From assembly GCF_013410405.1 (NCBI RefSeq), contig NZ_JACCFK010000001.1, positions 1,612,001 to 1,676,000 on the forward strand: a stretch of DNA of 64,000 bases, in the 5' to 3' direction. This DNA is from Amycolatopsis endophytica (GTDB lineage Bacteria; Actinomycetota; Actinomycetes; Mycobacteriales; Pseudonocardiaceae). This document shows, piece after piece, positions 8,653 to 15,937 of the stretch; position 1 is the first letter of the stretch; each line of letters starts with the position of its first letter. Position numbers and translations under genes: made by a program. The notes beneath the pieces were generated by a model. That model was not told the origin of the DNA, searched no databases, and saw only the letters and a list, made by a program, of their open reading frames with translations.

Positions 8653-9252
8653 GTGAGTACCGCACTGCTGGCGCTGCTGAGCGCGTACGTGCTCGTCCTG
8701 GCCGTGGAACTGCCGGACAAGACGATGATCGCCACTCTCGTGCTGACCACCCGGTTCCGCGCCTGGCCGGTGCTGGCCGGGGTGTCCGCCGCGTTCGCCG
8801 TCCAGGCGACCATCGCGGTGCTGTTCGGACGCGCGCTGACGTTGCTGCCGGACAGCCTGGTCGCGGCGGTCGTCGCGGCGCTGTTCGGGCTCGGGGCGTT
8901 CCTGTTGCTGCGCGAGGGGTTCTCGCGGGCCGACGAAAGCGGTGAGGACGCCGCGCGCAACGGCCTGAAGCCGGTGTCGTTCCTCCGCGCCGCGGCGACG
9001 TCGTTCGGTGTCCTGTTCGCCGCCGAATGGGGCGACGCGTCCCAGCTGGCCACCGCCGGGCTGAGCGCCCGCTACGGCCACCCGCTGATGGTCGGCGCCG
9101 GCTCACTGCTCGCGCTGGTCACGGTCGCGGCGGTCGCGGTGTTCATCGGGCACAAGGTGCGCGGCCGCCTCAAGCCGAAGCTGCTGCAGCGCATCGCCGG
9201 GTTCGCCTTCGCCGGGTTCGCGCTCCTCGCGGTCTGGCAGGCGTTCGCCTGA
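8653..9252 (+). CDS. TMEM165/GDT1 (UPF0016) family membrane transporter
   Basis: About 199 residues and six membrane helices in two related halves. Each half carries a version of the family E-x-G-D-[KR]-[TS] motif: 'ELPDKT' in helix 1 (Gly replaced by Pro) and 'EWGDAS' in the second half. The acidic residues form the cation path. Characterised relatives export Mn2+ or exchange Ca2+/Mn2+ for protons, so a role in manganese or calcium homeostasis is likely. The frame is open from a TTG at 8605, but GTG 8653 places the protein start just before helix 1 and has GGTGGA at good spacing. Its single-gene unit is followed by the convergent TetR gene. Confidence 0.8.
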   Translation: MSTALLALLSAYVLVLAVELPDKTMIATLVLTTRFRAWPVLAGVSAAFAVQATIAVLFGRALTLLPDSLVAAVVAALFGLGAFLLLREGFSRADESGEDAARNGLKPVSFLRAAATSFGVLFAAEWGDASQLATAGLSARYGHPLMVGAGSLLALVTVAAVAVFIGHKVRGRLKPKLLQRIAGFAFAGFALLAVWQAFA

Positions 9253-9328
9253 GCCTCACGCGCGCAATCCGACTTCGGGATACCGCGCCGATGGCCGCTG
9301 TGGGGGCGGCGCGGTTCCGGGGCGCGGG

Positions 9329-9895
9329 TCAGGCCGTCAACGCGAGCGTGGCGCGGCGAGCCGCGGCCAGGATGTCCTCCAGGCTCGCGTCCGTGCGCTG
9401 CGCGGACAGCAGGGCGGCGCCGACGGTGTCGAAGGCCATCCGGACGTAGAGCCGGTCAGCGGGCGTCGCGTCGGCGGCGACCAGGGCGTCGACGATCCGC
9501 TCGAAGTGCGATCGCACGTCGTTGCCGTCGTCGAGCAGGTTCCGCAGCACCGGGCCGTTGGCGTGCATCAGGCGCATGCCGTCCAGCCGCTCGGACGTCG
9601 CGCCGTCGATCCACCGCAGCGCCGCCCGTTGCACCAGATCGGGTGATGCGGGCTGCGTGCGAATCCACTCGACGAGGTCGTCCAGCTCGCGCCTGCGCTC
9701 GGTGAGGAGGCTCGTGACGATCGACTCCTTGCTCGGGAAGTGGTAGTACAGCGCCGACTTCGTGATGCCGAGCGCGGTGCTGATGTCCCTGGTCGACGTG
9801 CCCTCGTAGCCCCGCTCGGTGAACAACCGCAGCGCGACGCGCAGGATCTCGGCACGCGTTTCGGCGCCCGTGCGCCGGTCCTCCCTCGTGGCCAT
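9329..9895 (-). CDS. TetR-family transcriptional regulator
   Basis: 188 residues. A typical N-terminal HTH occupies residues 12-58: 'ETRAEILRVALRLFTERGYE', 'TSTRDISTALGITKSALYYH' and 'FPSKESIVTSLL'. The C-terminal helical domain is of the TetR_C type with no recognisable ligand. It is divergent from the FAD monooxygenase at 9981. The 85-base gap holds two near-identical operator copies, so it most likely represses both itself and the monooxygenase until a substrate-like ligand binds. Confidence 0.9.
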   Translation of the reverse strand: MATREDRRTGAETRAEILRVALRLFTERGYEGTSTRDISTALGITKSALYYHFPSKESIVTSLLTERRRELDDLVEWIRTQPASPDLVQRAALRWIDGATSERLDGMRLMHANGPVLRNLLDDGNDVRSHFERIVDALVAADATPADRLYVRMAFDTVGAALLSAQRTDASLEDILAAARRATLALTA

Positions 9896-9912
9896 GCCGC
9901 CAGTGTACTTGC

Positions 9913-9961
9913 TGACCGACCGCCCGTTCAGCTACCGTGAAACTGAACGACCGCCCGTTCA
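9913..9961. promoter_or_regulatory. Duplicated TetR operator
   Basis: TGACCGACCGCCCGTTCA (9913-9930) and TGAACGACCGCCCGTTCA (9944-9961) differ at one base and start 31 bases apart, three helical turns. The second copy has perfect TGAACG/CGTTCA arms around six bases. They fill the gap between the divergent TetR gene and the monooxygenase. Confidence 0.6.
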
Positions 9962-9980
9962 GTAGGCAGGGAAACCAACC

Positions 9981-11384
9981 ATGACGATCACGATCATCGG
10001 AGCCGGGCCCGGCGGCCTGCTGTGCGCCCGCGTCCTGCAGCACCACGGCATCGAAGTCACGGTGCACGACGCCGACGCCGCGCTGGAGGCCCGCGACGCC
10101 GGCGGCTCACTCGACCTGCACGCCGACATGGGCCAGATCGCCATGGCGGACGCGGGCCTGCTGGAGGAGTTCCTGGCGCTGTCACGGCCCGAATCGCAGA
10201 CCAAGACCAGGCGCGACCACCACGGCACCGTCCGGAAGTCGTTCGTCCCCACCGGTGACGACACGGCCGCGCCGGAAATCGACCGCGGTCAGCTGCGAGC
10301 ACTGCTGGCCGCGCACGTCGAACCCGGCACCGTCCACTGGGGACACAAGCTGACCCGGGCCGAACCGCTCGGCGGGGGCGGGCACCGGTTGGAGTTCGCC
10401 GACGGCTCGTCCACCGAGACCGACCTCGTCATCGGCGCCGACGGGACCTGGTCCCGTGTCCGGCCGCTGCTCACCGGCGCCACCGCCCAGTACAGCGGCG
10501 TCAGCTTCATCGACGTCCGCTTCGACGACGCCGACACGCGCCATCCCGCGGTCGCCGAGCTGACCGGGCCGGGACACATGTTCGCGAACGATGGCGCCCG
10601 ACACGGCATCGTGCTGCAGCGCAACAGCAACGGCCACATCCGCGGCTACCTCATCGTCCGCACCCACCACATCGAGGCGCGGGACGCGGACGCGGTGAAG
10701 CGCTTTCTGCTGAAGGAGTTCGCGGGCTGGGCCGACGTTTTCCGCCCCGCGCTCACGGACTGGGACGGCGCCGTCGAGCGGCCGATCCACGTCCTGCCCG
10801 CACCCCTGACCTGGCCGCACACCCCGGGCGCGACGCTGCTCGGCGACGCGGCGCACGTGATGGCGCCCTTCGGCGGGTTCGGCGCGAACCTCGCCCTGCT
10901 CGAAGGAGCCGAGCTGGCGCACGCCATCGCCGGTGAGCCGACACTCGACGCCGCGATCACCCGCTACGAACAGGTGATGCTGCCGCGGGCGGGCGAGCTG
11001 GCGGAGGGCGCCAACCAGGCGCTCCAGGAGTTCGTGACCTCCAACGATCCGGACGACGCCCCGGACCACGAGGCCGAGCACCGCCGCTACGAAGCCGCGG
11101 CGGCCGAATACCGGGTCGCCCGTCAGGACCCGCGCAGCGCCTCGGCGACCGCCGCGGCGGCCTCGACCACCCGAGGGCCGACGGTCTCGGAGTCCAGCGA
11201 CCCCAGCGCGATCACCCCGACGCTCGCCCGCAGGCCGGGCACGCCGCGCACCGGGGCGGCGATCCCGGACGTGCCGCGTTGCGGTTCGCCGGTGACCGTT
11301 GCCCAGCCACGGCTTCCGCGACGCAGCGTCAGGGCCTTGCCCGCCGCACCGACACCGATCGGGTGGCGGGCGCCCACCCGGTAG
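9981..11384 (+). CDS. FAD-dependent monooxygenase (TetX-like aromatic hydroxylase class)
   Basis: The frame is 467 codons long, but the recognisable enzyme ends near residue 385. The N-terminal Rossmann motif 'ITIIGAGPGGLLCARVL' binds the FAD ADP moiety. 'DLVIGADGTWSRVR' is the DG motif and 'ATLLGDAAHVMAPFGGFGAN' the GD motif that closes on FAD, near residue 290. This is the class A flavin monooxygenase family, which includes tetracycline-inactivating TetX as well as many hydroxylases of other aromatics; the substrate is not predictable. No stop occurs where the family normally ends. The frame continues about 87 codons antisense to the IclR gene, so either the protein has a non-homologous tail or a stop was lost. 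The divergent TetR suggests induction by an aromatic compound. Confidence 0.82.
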   Translation: MTITIIGAGPGGLLCARVLQHHGIEVTVHDADAALEARDAGGSLDLHADMGQIAMADAGLLEEFLALSRPESQTKTRRDHHGTVRKSFVPTGDDTAAPEIDRGQLRALLAAHVEPGTVHWGHKLTRAEPLGGGGHRLEFADGSSTETDLVIGADGTWSRVRPLLTGATAQYSGVSFIDVRFDDADTRHPAVAELTGPGHMFANDGARHGIVLQRNSNGHIRGYLIVRTHHIEARDADAVKRFLLKEFAGWADVFRPALTDWDGAVERPIHVLPAPLTWPHTPGATLLGDAAHVMAPFGGFGANLALLEGAELAHAIAGEPTLDAAITRYEQVMLPRAGELAEGANQALQEFVTSNDPDDAPDHEAEHRRYEAAAAEYRVARQDPRSASATAAAASTTRGPTVSESSDPSAITPTLARRPGTPRTGAAIPDVPRCGSPVTVAQPRLPRRSVRALPAAPTPIGWRAPTR

Positions 11385-11758
11385 GAGACGTGGAAGTCGG
11401 TCCACGACGGCTCGACCGTCACGACCGGCTCCACCAGATCACCCTCGGCGATCGACAGGTGCGCGGTCGCGCCGCACTTTTCCGCCAGCTCCCGCAGCAC
11501 CGGCCGGGCCGCTTCACGCAGCTGCGGCACGACCTGACCGGCGAGCCGCAGCACGCCGATTCCCAGCCGGACCTTGCTGCCGTCGCGCCACACCAGTCCC
11601 CGCGCGGCCAGCGGTACGAGCAGCCGGTAGACGGCGGCGCGGCTCGCGCCGATCGCCGCGGCCAGCTCGGAAATCGTGGCCGTGTCACCGTCGGCGTCCG
11701 CCACCGCCTGCAGCAGCGCCAGGCCGCGGTCGAGGGTCAGCGAGCCTTCGGCGCTCAC
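11123..11758 (-). CDS. IclR-family transcriptional regulator, short
   Basis: 211 residues, shorter than the usual 240-260. The N-terminal winged helix 'LDRGLALLQAVADADGDTAT', 'ISELAAAIGASRAAVYRLLV' and 'PLAARGLVWRDGSKVRLGIG' is clear. The effector domain is present ('GATAHLSIAEGDLVEPVVTV', 'HPIGVGAAGKALTL', 'GIAAPVRGVPG') but trimmed in the middle and at the C-terminus. It probably senses a small acid or aromatic compound. Its GTG start overlaps the stop of the upstream gene by one base (TAGTG), so it is translationally coupled to the 288-aa hypothetical protein and may regulate it. The 3' third is antisense to the monooxygenase frame. Confidence 0.85.
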   Translation of the reverse strand: MSAEGSLTLDRGLALLQAVADADGDTATISELAAAIGASRAAVYRLLVPLAARGLVWRDGSKVRLGIGVLRLAGQVVPQLREAARPVLRELAEKCGATAHLSIAEGDLVEPVVTVEPSWTDFHVSYRVGARHPIGVGAAGKALTLRRGSRGWATVTGEPQRGTSGIAAPVRGVPGLRASVGVIALGSLDSETVGPRVVEAAAAVAEALRGS

Positions 11759-12624
11759 TACAGCAGCTCGAGCGCCTCGAGGTCGGCGACCGGCTCGTCG
11801 AAGCTGGCCGAGGCGTAGGACGCGAACAGGGCGCGCACCGCCTTCGCCGCCGGCTCGGACAGGGACCGGGCTTCCGCGGCGAGCGCGTCGGCGTCGGTCG
11901 CGGCCAGCGCGCCGCGGACATCCCCGCCGGACAGGCTCCGGCCCACGGCGACCAGCAGGTTGAGGAAACCGTGGTGCGCGATGCCGTTCTCCGGGTCCTC
12001 GTGCCGGACCGCGCGGTGCAGGCTGTTGGTCGCCTTGAACGAGGCGCCGGGCGCGCCGCTGACGACCGCGAGGAAATCGGCGACCTCATCGACGCTGGGG
12101 AAGTTCTCACTGGACTGGCCGCCGCAGCGGATCTTGGGCCAGCTGCCGTGCTCGATCACGCGCCGCACGCCGTCCAGCCACCCGACCCCGCGCCGCGGCT
12201 CGACCACGCGGATCACGTCCTCGGGCACGAACTCGGAAACGCGCTCCAGCCACACCTCGTCGACGTCCGAGGGCGCCGGCATCTCCACCATGCGCAGCGA
12301 CAGCAGCTCGCTGCGGGACTCGACGATCGAGATCGCCTTCGGCACCCCGCCCAGGCCGGTGTCGATGATCAGCGACAGCGGCAGCGGCTGCTTCGGCTTG
12401 ATCTTGATCAGCTCGGTGATCAGCTCCGGCAGGCGCGACGCCTGGCACAGGAACACCCCGAGCAGGCCCGCGTGGTCTCCCTCGCGGCCGGCCAGGTAGT
12501 TCCGCAGCGCGTCGGGCATCGTGGCCGTCCCGGGCGGGAAGAGCGCCGAGTCGTCGACGAGCCGTGCGAAGAGGGGCGGAATTCCGCGCGGGCCGGGGGG
12601 CGTGAGTTCCACAGCGCTTGACAC
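11758..12624 (-). CDS. Conserved actinobacterial hypothetical protein, 288 aa
   Basis: Soluble protein with no signal peptide or membrane helix; I do not recognise an enzyme family. The opening 'GIPPLFARLVDDSALFPPG' is a motif I associate with a hypothetical family of Pseudonocardiaceae and relatives. Later features are 'PLSLIIDTGLGGVP', acidic segments resembling an alpha/beta barrel order ('VVEPRRGVGW', 'PKIRCGG', 'FKATNSLHRAVRH') and a helical C-terminus. The frame is open to 12663. GTG 12624 is preferred because TAGCGT lies seven bases ahead on the coding strand, giving a leaderless mRNA. It is coupled to the IclR regulator downstream. Confidence 0.7.
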   Translation of the reverse strand: MSSAVELTPPGPRGIPPLFARLVDDSALFPPGTATMPDALRNYLAGREGDHAGLLGVFLCQASRLPELITELIKIKPKQPLPLSLIIDTGLGGVPKAISIVESRSELLSLRMVEMPAPSDVDEVWLERVSEFVPEDVIRVVEPRRGVGWLDGVRRVIEHGSWPKIRCGGQSSENFPSVDEVADFLAVVSGAPGASFKATNSLHRAVRHEDPENGIAHHGFLNLLVAVGRSLSGGDVRGALAATDADALAAEARSLSEPAAKAVRALFASYASASFDEPVADLEALELL

Positions 12625-12631
12625 AGGGGAC

Positions 12632-12637
12632 ACGCTA
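12632..12637 (-). promoter_or_regulatory. -10 element of a probable leaderless promoter
   Basis: TAGCGT on the minus strand, followed by seven bases and then GTG 12624. A TTGTCC lies 16 bases upstream as a possible -35. No ribosome-binding site precedes the start. Confidence 0.4.
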
Positions 12638-12681
12638 GTAGCGTACGGGGGCCGGACAAACACGTTCGCCCCCCGGACAGT

Positions 12682-13734
12682 TCACCCGAGCTTCACCATC
12701 GCGAAGATCGGGTGGCCGGGCAGTCCGACGACCACCTTCTTCCCCCGCCGCGGCTCGCCGAGCACCCACAGGCGCCCGGTCGCGCGCACGTTGACCAGCA
12801 GGTCGATCGGCTGGCGGCGGAACCGCACCACGGCTTCCCCGTCGCTCAGCATTGCGCGGCCCTCCGCCCCGCCCAGGGCCCCGAACCCGACGGCCTCGAT
12901 CGCGGTGTCGAGCGTCGCGGGCAGTTCGTGCCATGCCTGGGAACGGACGGCGGAGGCCAGGGTCGCCGCGCGGGACAGCACCAGCAGCCCGAAGAGCACG
13001 TAGAATACGGCGATGACGGTCGCCAGGCCGCCGGTGACCGGCGCGTCGAGGTAAGCGTTTCCCGCCAGGAACAGGGCGGCGACCAGGATCAGCACGATTG
13101 CTGTGCCCGCGGTGCGCCACCAGACCTCGCGCACGAAGGCGACCAGGACCGGGTCCTGCGCCGCCGGGACCGGCTGGTGCGGCTGCGAGCCGGGTTCCAC
13201 CGAGCCGGACACCGCGGCCGTCCGCAGCCGCCCGAACCGCGCGGTGATCCCGCCGGGCAGCGCGACCAGTACGCGACCACGCGCGTCCGGCCCCACGAGG
13301 AACAGACGCCGGACGCCCGCGAGCTGGATCCGCTTCGAGCGCGGCAGCCGCACCACGACCCACTGCGCCCCGGGCAGCGCGACGCTCACCGTCGAGCTCG
13401 ACACCAGCAGCTGACCGGGGCCGGGCGTGACCAGGACCGTCGGCAGGTTCATCAGCCGGCGGCCGGGCAGCACCCGGAGGAACAGCACCCAGAGGGAGAC
13501 GGCGGCGATCGCGGCGAGGATTCCCACGAGGACGAGCGTGGCCGGGTCGCGGCTCAGCACCAGGAGCAGCGCGGCCAGCAAGCCGTAGAGGACCAGCGCG
13601 TTGATCAGGCGGTTGCGCTGTTTGCCCGCGATCTCGACCTCGAGCGGGTCGGACGCGGGCGGCTCGCCGACGTGGGGTTCGTACGCGGTGACGCGCGATC
13701 GGATGAAGTCCACTTCCGCGAGTCGGCGTGGCAA
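12682..13734 (-). CDS. Membrane protein of unknown function, 350 aa
   Basis: Four predicted membrane helices in two pairs: 'LINALVLYGLLAALLLVLSR' with 'LVLVGILAAIAAVSLWVLFL', and 'GTAIVLILVAALFLAGNAYL' with 'LATVIAVFYVLFGLLVLSRA'. Each pair is followed by a soluble beta-rich segment (residues 90-190 and 250-350). The two soluble parts look alike in outline ('LLVSSSTVSVALPGAQWVVV', 'VALPGGITARFG' versus 'AMLSDGEAVVRFR', 'RRGKKVVVGLPG'), suggesting internal duplication. No catalytic motif is visible. The start is taken as TTG 13734, which has TAACGT six bases upstream and would be leaderless; GTG 13713 is an alternative. It is divergent from the iron-box gene at 13806. Confidence 0.65.
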   Translation of the reverse strand: MPRRLAEVDFIRSRVTAYEPHVGEPPASDPLEVEIAGKQRNRLINALVLYGLLAALLLVLSRDPATLVLVGILAAIAAVSLWVLFLRVLPGRRLMNLPTVLVTPGPGQLLVSSSTVSVALPGAQWVVVRLPRSKRIQLAGVRRLFLVGPDARGRVLVALPGGITARFGRLRTAAVSGSVEPGSQPHQPVPAAQDPVLVAFVREVWWRTAGTAIVLILVAALFLAGNAYLDAPVTGGLATVIAVFYVLFGLLVLSRAATLASAVRSQAWHELPATLDTAIEAVGFGALGGAEGRAMLSDGEAVVRFRRQPIDLLVNVRATGRLWVLGEPRRGKKVVVGLPGHPIFAMVKLG

Positions 13735-13772
13735 CCGGGAACGTTACCGATCCGCTTCCCTTCGTCGATCAC

Positions 13773-13791
13773 TCAGGTTAGGCTCACCTAA
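13773..13791 (+). promoter_or_regulatory. IdeR/DmdR/DtxR-type iron box
   Basis: TCAGGTTAGGCTCACCTAA matches the actinobacterial iron box TTAGGTTAGGCTAACCTAA at 17 of 19 positions. It ends 14 bases before GTG 13806, so a bound iron-regulator dimer would block initiation. Iron-dependent repression of the downstream gene is predicted. Confidence 0.75.
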
Positions 13792-13805
13792 GTAGGAGGT
13801 GGCCA

Positions 13806-14597
13806 GTGACAGAGATCCGACGCCCGCCCGCACCGAGCCCGGCCGAGCGCGCGAAGACCATCGCTGTGCGCAACGGCCCGGGAGCGCTGCTGCCGACCAC
13901 GGGCGACCCCGCGGGCAGCGACCGCGTCGTGCCCGAACTGCACCACGTGCACCCCAGCGGCAGCGTCAGCGTTCTGCTCCCGGACGACCACCCGGTGCTA
14001 CGGCGCACCCGCGAGGCGGACAGGGGCGAGCTGGCCGTCGTGTTCGAACTGGCCGACCACGCCCCCGTCGACCTGCGCGAACCGATCCGCGGCCTGCTGT
14101 GGATCACCGGCTGGCTGCGGCACCTCAGCCCGGAGTCGGCGCGCGCACGGGCCCTGTCGATCGCCGAGAACCGGCCCGATCCGCGGCTGCTGGACCTGGG
14201 GCACGGGCTCAGCCTGCTGCGCCTGACCCCGGCGTCACTGGTGCTCGCCGACGCCGAAGGCACCCACTCGCTGCGACCGCACCTGTTCAACGCCGCCGCG
14301 CCGGACCCGTTCCACGGGTACGAGTCCGGCTGGCTGCGGCACCTGGAAAGCGAGCATTCGGACGTCGTCGACCAGCTCGCCCGGCACATCCCCGACGAAC
14401 TGCGCGGCGGCCGGATCCGCCCACTGGGACTGGACCGGTTCGGGCTGCGCCTGCGCATCGAGTCCACCGACGGCGACCACGACGTGCGGCTGGCCTTCGG
14501 GCAACCGGTCCACGATCCGGCACAGCTGGGCATGGAGTTGCGGCGGCTGGTCGGCTGCCCCTTCCTGGCGAAGAACCAGATGCGCGTGCAGCCCTGA
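13806..14597 (+). CDS. DUF2470-domain (HugZ/PNPOx-like) protein, iron-regulated
   Basis: 263 residues, soluble. The layout resembles actinobacterial DUF2470 proteins: an N-terminal split-barrel half ('SPAERAKTIAVRNGPGALLP', 'HHVHPSGSVSVLLPDDHPVL', 'LAVVFELADHAPVDLREPIR') and a C-terminal DUF2470 segment ('ESEHSDVVDQLARHIPDELR', 'LGLDRFGLRLRIES', 'DVRLAFGQPVHDPAQLGMEL'). Relatives of this fold include haem-utilisation proteins of the HugZ type. AGGAGG sits five bases before GTG 13806. The IdeR-like box immediately upstream predicts expression under iron starvation, which agrees with a role in haem or siderophore iron use. The enzymatic activity itself is inferred. Confidence 0.68.
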   Translation: MTEIRRPPAPSPAERAKTIAVRNGPGALLPTTGDPAGSDRVVPELHHVHPSGSVSVLLPDDHPVLRRTREADRGELAVVFELADHAPVDLREPIRGLLWITGWLRHLSPESARARALSIAENRPDPRLLDLGHGLSLLRLTPASLVLADAEGTHSLRPHLFNAAAPDPFHGYESGWLRHLESEHSDVVDQLARHIPDELRGGRIRPLGLDRFGLRLRIESTDGDHDVRLAFGQPVHDPAQLGMELRRLVGCPFLAKNQMRVQP

Positions 14598-14637
14598 ACG
14601 CGGAACTCGCGCGCGGGAACGTGGGACTCGCGGAAGG

Positions 14638-15096
14638 TCAGGCGAGCTCGGGTGGGAAGCCGCCGGTGGCGATCGGGCCCCAGCGTTCGATCGTGACGCG
14701 GATGAGCGACTTGTTCTGCTTCACCATCGCCTCGCGGTACTCGTCCCAGTCCGGGTGCTCGCCGGAGATGCAGCGGAAGTAGTCGACCAGCGGTTCGACG
14801 GCGTCGGGCACGTCGAGCACCTCGGCGCGGCCGTCGAACTGCACCCACGGTCCGTTCCACTCGTCGGAGATCACGCACGCCGACACGAGCGGATTGCGGC
14901 GGGCGTTGCGGGTCTTGGCGCGCTGCGGGTAGGTCGCCACGACGAACCGGCCCTCGGGATCGATACCGGCGGTGACCGGGGACATCTGGGGCGTCCCGTC
15001 CTCGCGGAAGGTCGTCAGGATCGCGCGGTGCCGTGGGCGGAGGAATTCGAGCAGTTCGTCCCGGTACACGCGGTCAGCGGTCGCAATCTTGGCCAT
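14638..15096 (-). CDS. PPOX-class (F420/FMN-dependent) split-barrel enzyme
   Basis: 152 residues. 'FLRPRHRAILTTFREDGTPQ', 'MSPVTAGIDPEGRFVVAT', 'KTRNARRNPLVSACVISDEW' and 'PWVQFDGRAEVLD' follow the pyridoxamine-5'-phosphate-oxidase-like split barrel. The order suits the TIGR03618-type PPOX proteins of actinobacteria, many of which use F420. The natural substrate is unknown. The frame stays open up to 15903, but that part is a shadow of the CPBP gene. ATG 15096 has no ribosome-binding site; TACCGT eight bases ahead on the coding strand suggests a leaderless mRNA. Only 24 bases separate it from the divergent CPBP start. Confidence 0.85.
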   Translation of the reverse strand: MAKIATADRVYRDELLEFLRPRHRAILTTFREDGTPQMSPVTAGIDPEGRFVVATYPQRAKTRNARRNPLVSACVISDEWNGPWVQFDGRAEVLDVPDAVEPLVDYFRCISGEHPDWDEYREAMVKQNKSLIRVTIERWGPIATGGFPPELA

Positions 15097-15104
15097 GTCA
15101 TCAG

Positions 15105-15114
15105 ACGGTAGCGT
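15105..15114. promoter_or_regulatory. Overlapping divergent -10 elements
   Basis: On the plus strand TAGCGT (15109-15114) precedes GTG 15121 by six bases. On the minus strand TACCGT (15110-15105) precedes ATG 15096 by eight bases. The two hexamers share the TA step at 15109-15110, so one AT step would nucleate melting in both directions. Confidence 0.5.
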
Positions 15115-15120
15115 GCGGAC

Positions 15121-15921
15121 GTGCTCCGCTCCTGGCTCCGCCCCGAACGTCCCCACCTGCCCGAACCGGTGGACGCCGGCGCAGCGCGCCGCATCAGGAT
15201 CGAGCTGCTCGTCGTCTTCTCGATCACCCTGGGCCTGTCCGGCGCGCGCAGCCTGCTGTCCCTGATCGATTCGCTGTTGCAGCCGGAGCCACTGTCCGAC
15301 CAGCAGGTCGCGCTCAACGTCCCGCAGCGCGCCGCCGACCTGCTGGACCTGCTGGCGCAGCTGCTGTCCACCGTGCAGCTCATCGGATGGGGCGCGCTCG
15401 GCGCGTACCTGCTGGTGCGCGGTGGCCGGAAACTCGCCGACATCGGGCTGGACCGCACGCGCCCCCACCGCGACACCTGGTGGGGCGTCGGGCTGGCCGC
15501 GTTGATCGGCATCCCCGGGCTGGCGCTGTACTTCCTCGGGTGGAAGCTCGGCTTCAACCTGGCCGTCGTGCCGTCGAAGCTGGACGACACGTGGTGGCGC
15601 CCGATCGCGCTCGTCCTGTCCGCGTTCGGCAACGCCTTCGCCGAAGAAGTACTGGTCATCGGTTTCCTGCTGACGCGCCTGCGCCAGCTGGCCTGGCGCG
15701 AGAACACCGCGCTGGTCGCCGCCGCCGTGCTGCGCGGGTCCTACCACCTCTACCAGGGCTTCGGTGGGTTCGTCGGCAACTTCGTCATGGGACTGGTGTT
15801 CGGGCGCGTCTGGCAGAAGACCAACCGCCTGGTGCCGCTGGTCATCGCGCACACCCTGCTCGATGTGGTCTCGTTCGTGGGATACGCACTGCTCCGCGGA
15901 CACCTCTCCTGGCTTCCCTGA
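15121..15921 (+). CDS. CPBP-family intramembrane glutamic endopeptidase
   Basis: 266 residues with about eight membrane helices. The catalytic signatures of the CPBP (Abi/Rce1-like) family are present in order. '[20 protein letters not shown]' gives the EE motif, with G in place of the more usual R after it. '[18 protein letters not shown]' gives the second motif His, and '[17 protein letters not shown]' the HxxxD motif. Family members cleave or bind prenylated or signal peptides in the membrane; some give bacteriocin self-immunity. It follows a 24-base divergent promoter shared with the PPOX gene. GTG 15121 probably starts a leaderless mRNA. Confidence 0.88.
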   Translation: MLRSWLRPERPHLPEPVDAGAARRIRIELLVVFSITLGLSGARSLLSLIDSLLQPEPLSDQQVALNVPQRAADLLDLLAQLLSTVQLIGWGALGAYLLVRGGRKLADIGLDRTRPHRDTWWGVGLAALIGIPGLALYFLGWKLGFNLAVVPSKLDDTWWRPIALVLSAFGNAFAEEVLVIGFLLTRLRQLAWRENTALVAAAVLRGSYHLYQGFGGFVGNFVMGLVFGRVWQKTNRLVPLVIAHTLLDVVSFVGYALLRGHLSWLP

Positions 15922-15925
15922 GCAT

Positions 15926-15931
15926 TACGCT
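15926..15931 (+). promoter_or_regulatory. -10 element of a probable leaderless promoter (arcA)
   Basis: TACGCT followed by six bases and GTG 15938, with no ribosome-binding site in the 16-base gap after the CPBP gene. arcA would thus have its own promoter. Confidence 0.45.
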
Positions 15932-15937
15932 CAGCCG

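Noticed and set aside
8436..9053. Minus-strand frame opposite the GDT1-type gene
   Set aside because: Its translation is Ser/Arg-rich and domain-free, whereas the plus strand encodes clear E-x-G-D-type motifs.
9981..11384. Calling the monooxygenase a tetracycline-resistance enzyme
   Set aside because: Class A flavin motifs are shared by many hydroxylases; nothing visible fixes tetracycline as substrate.
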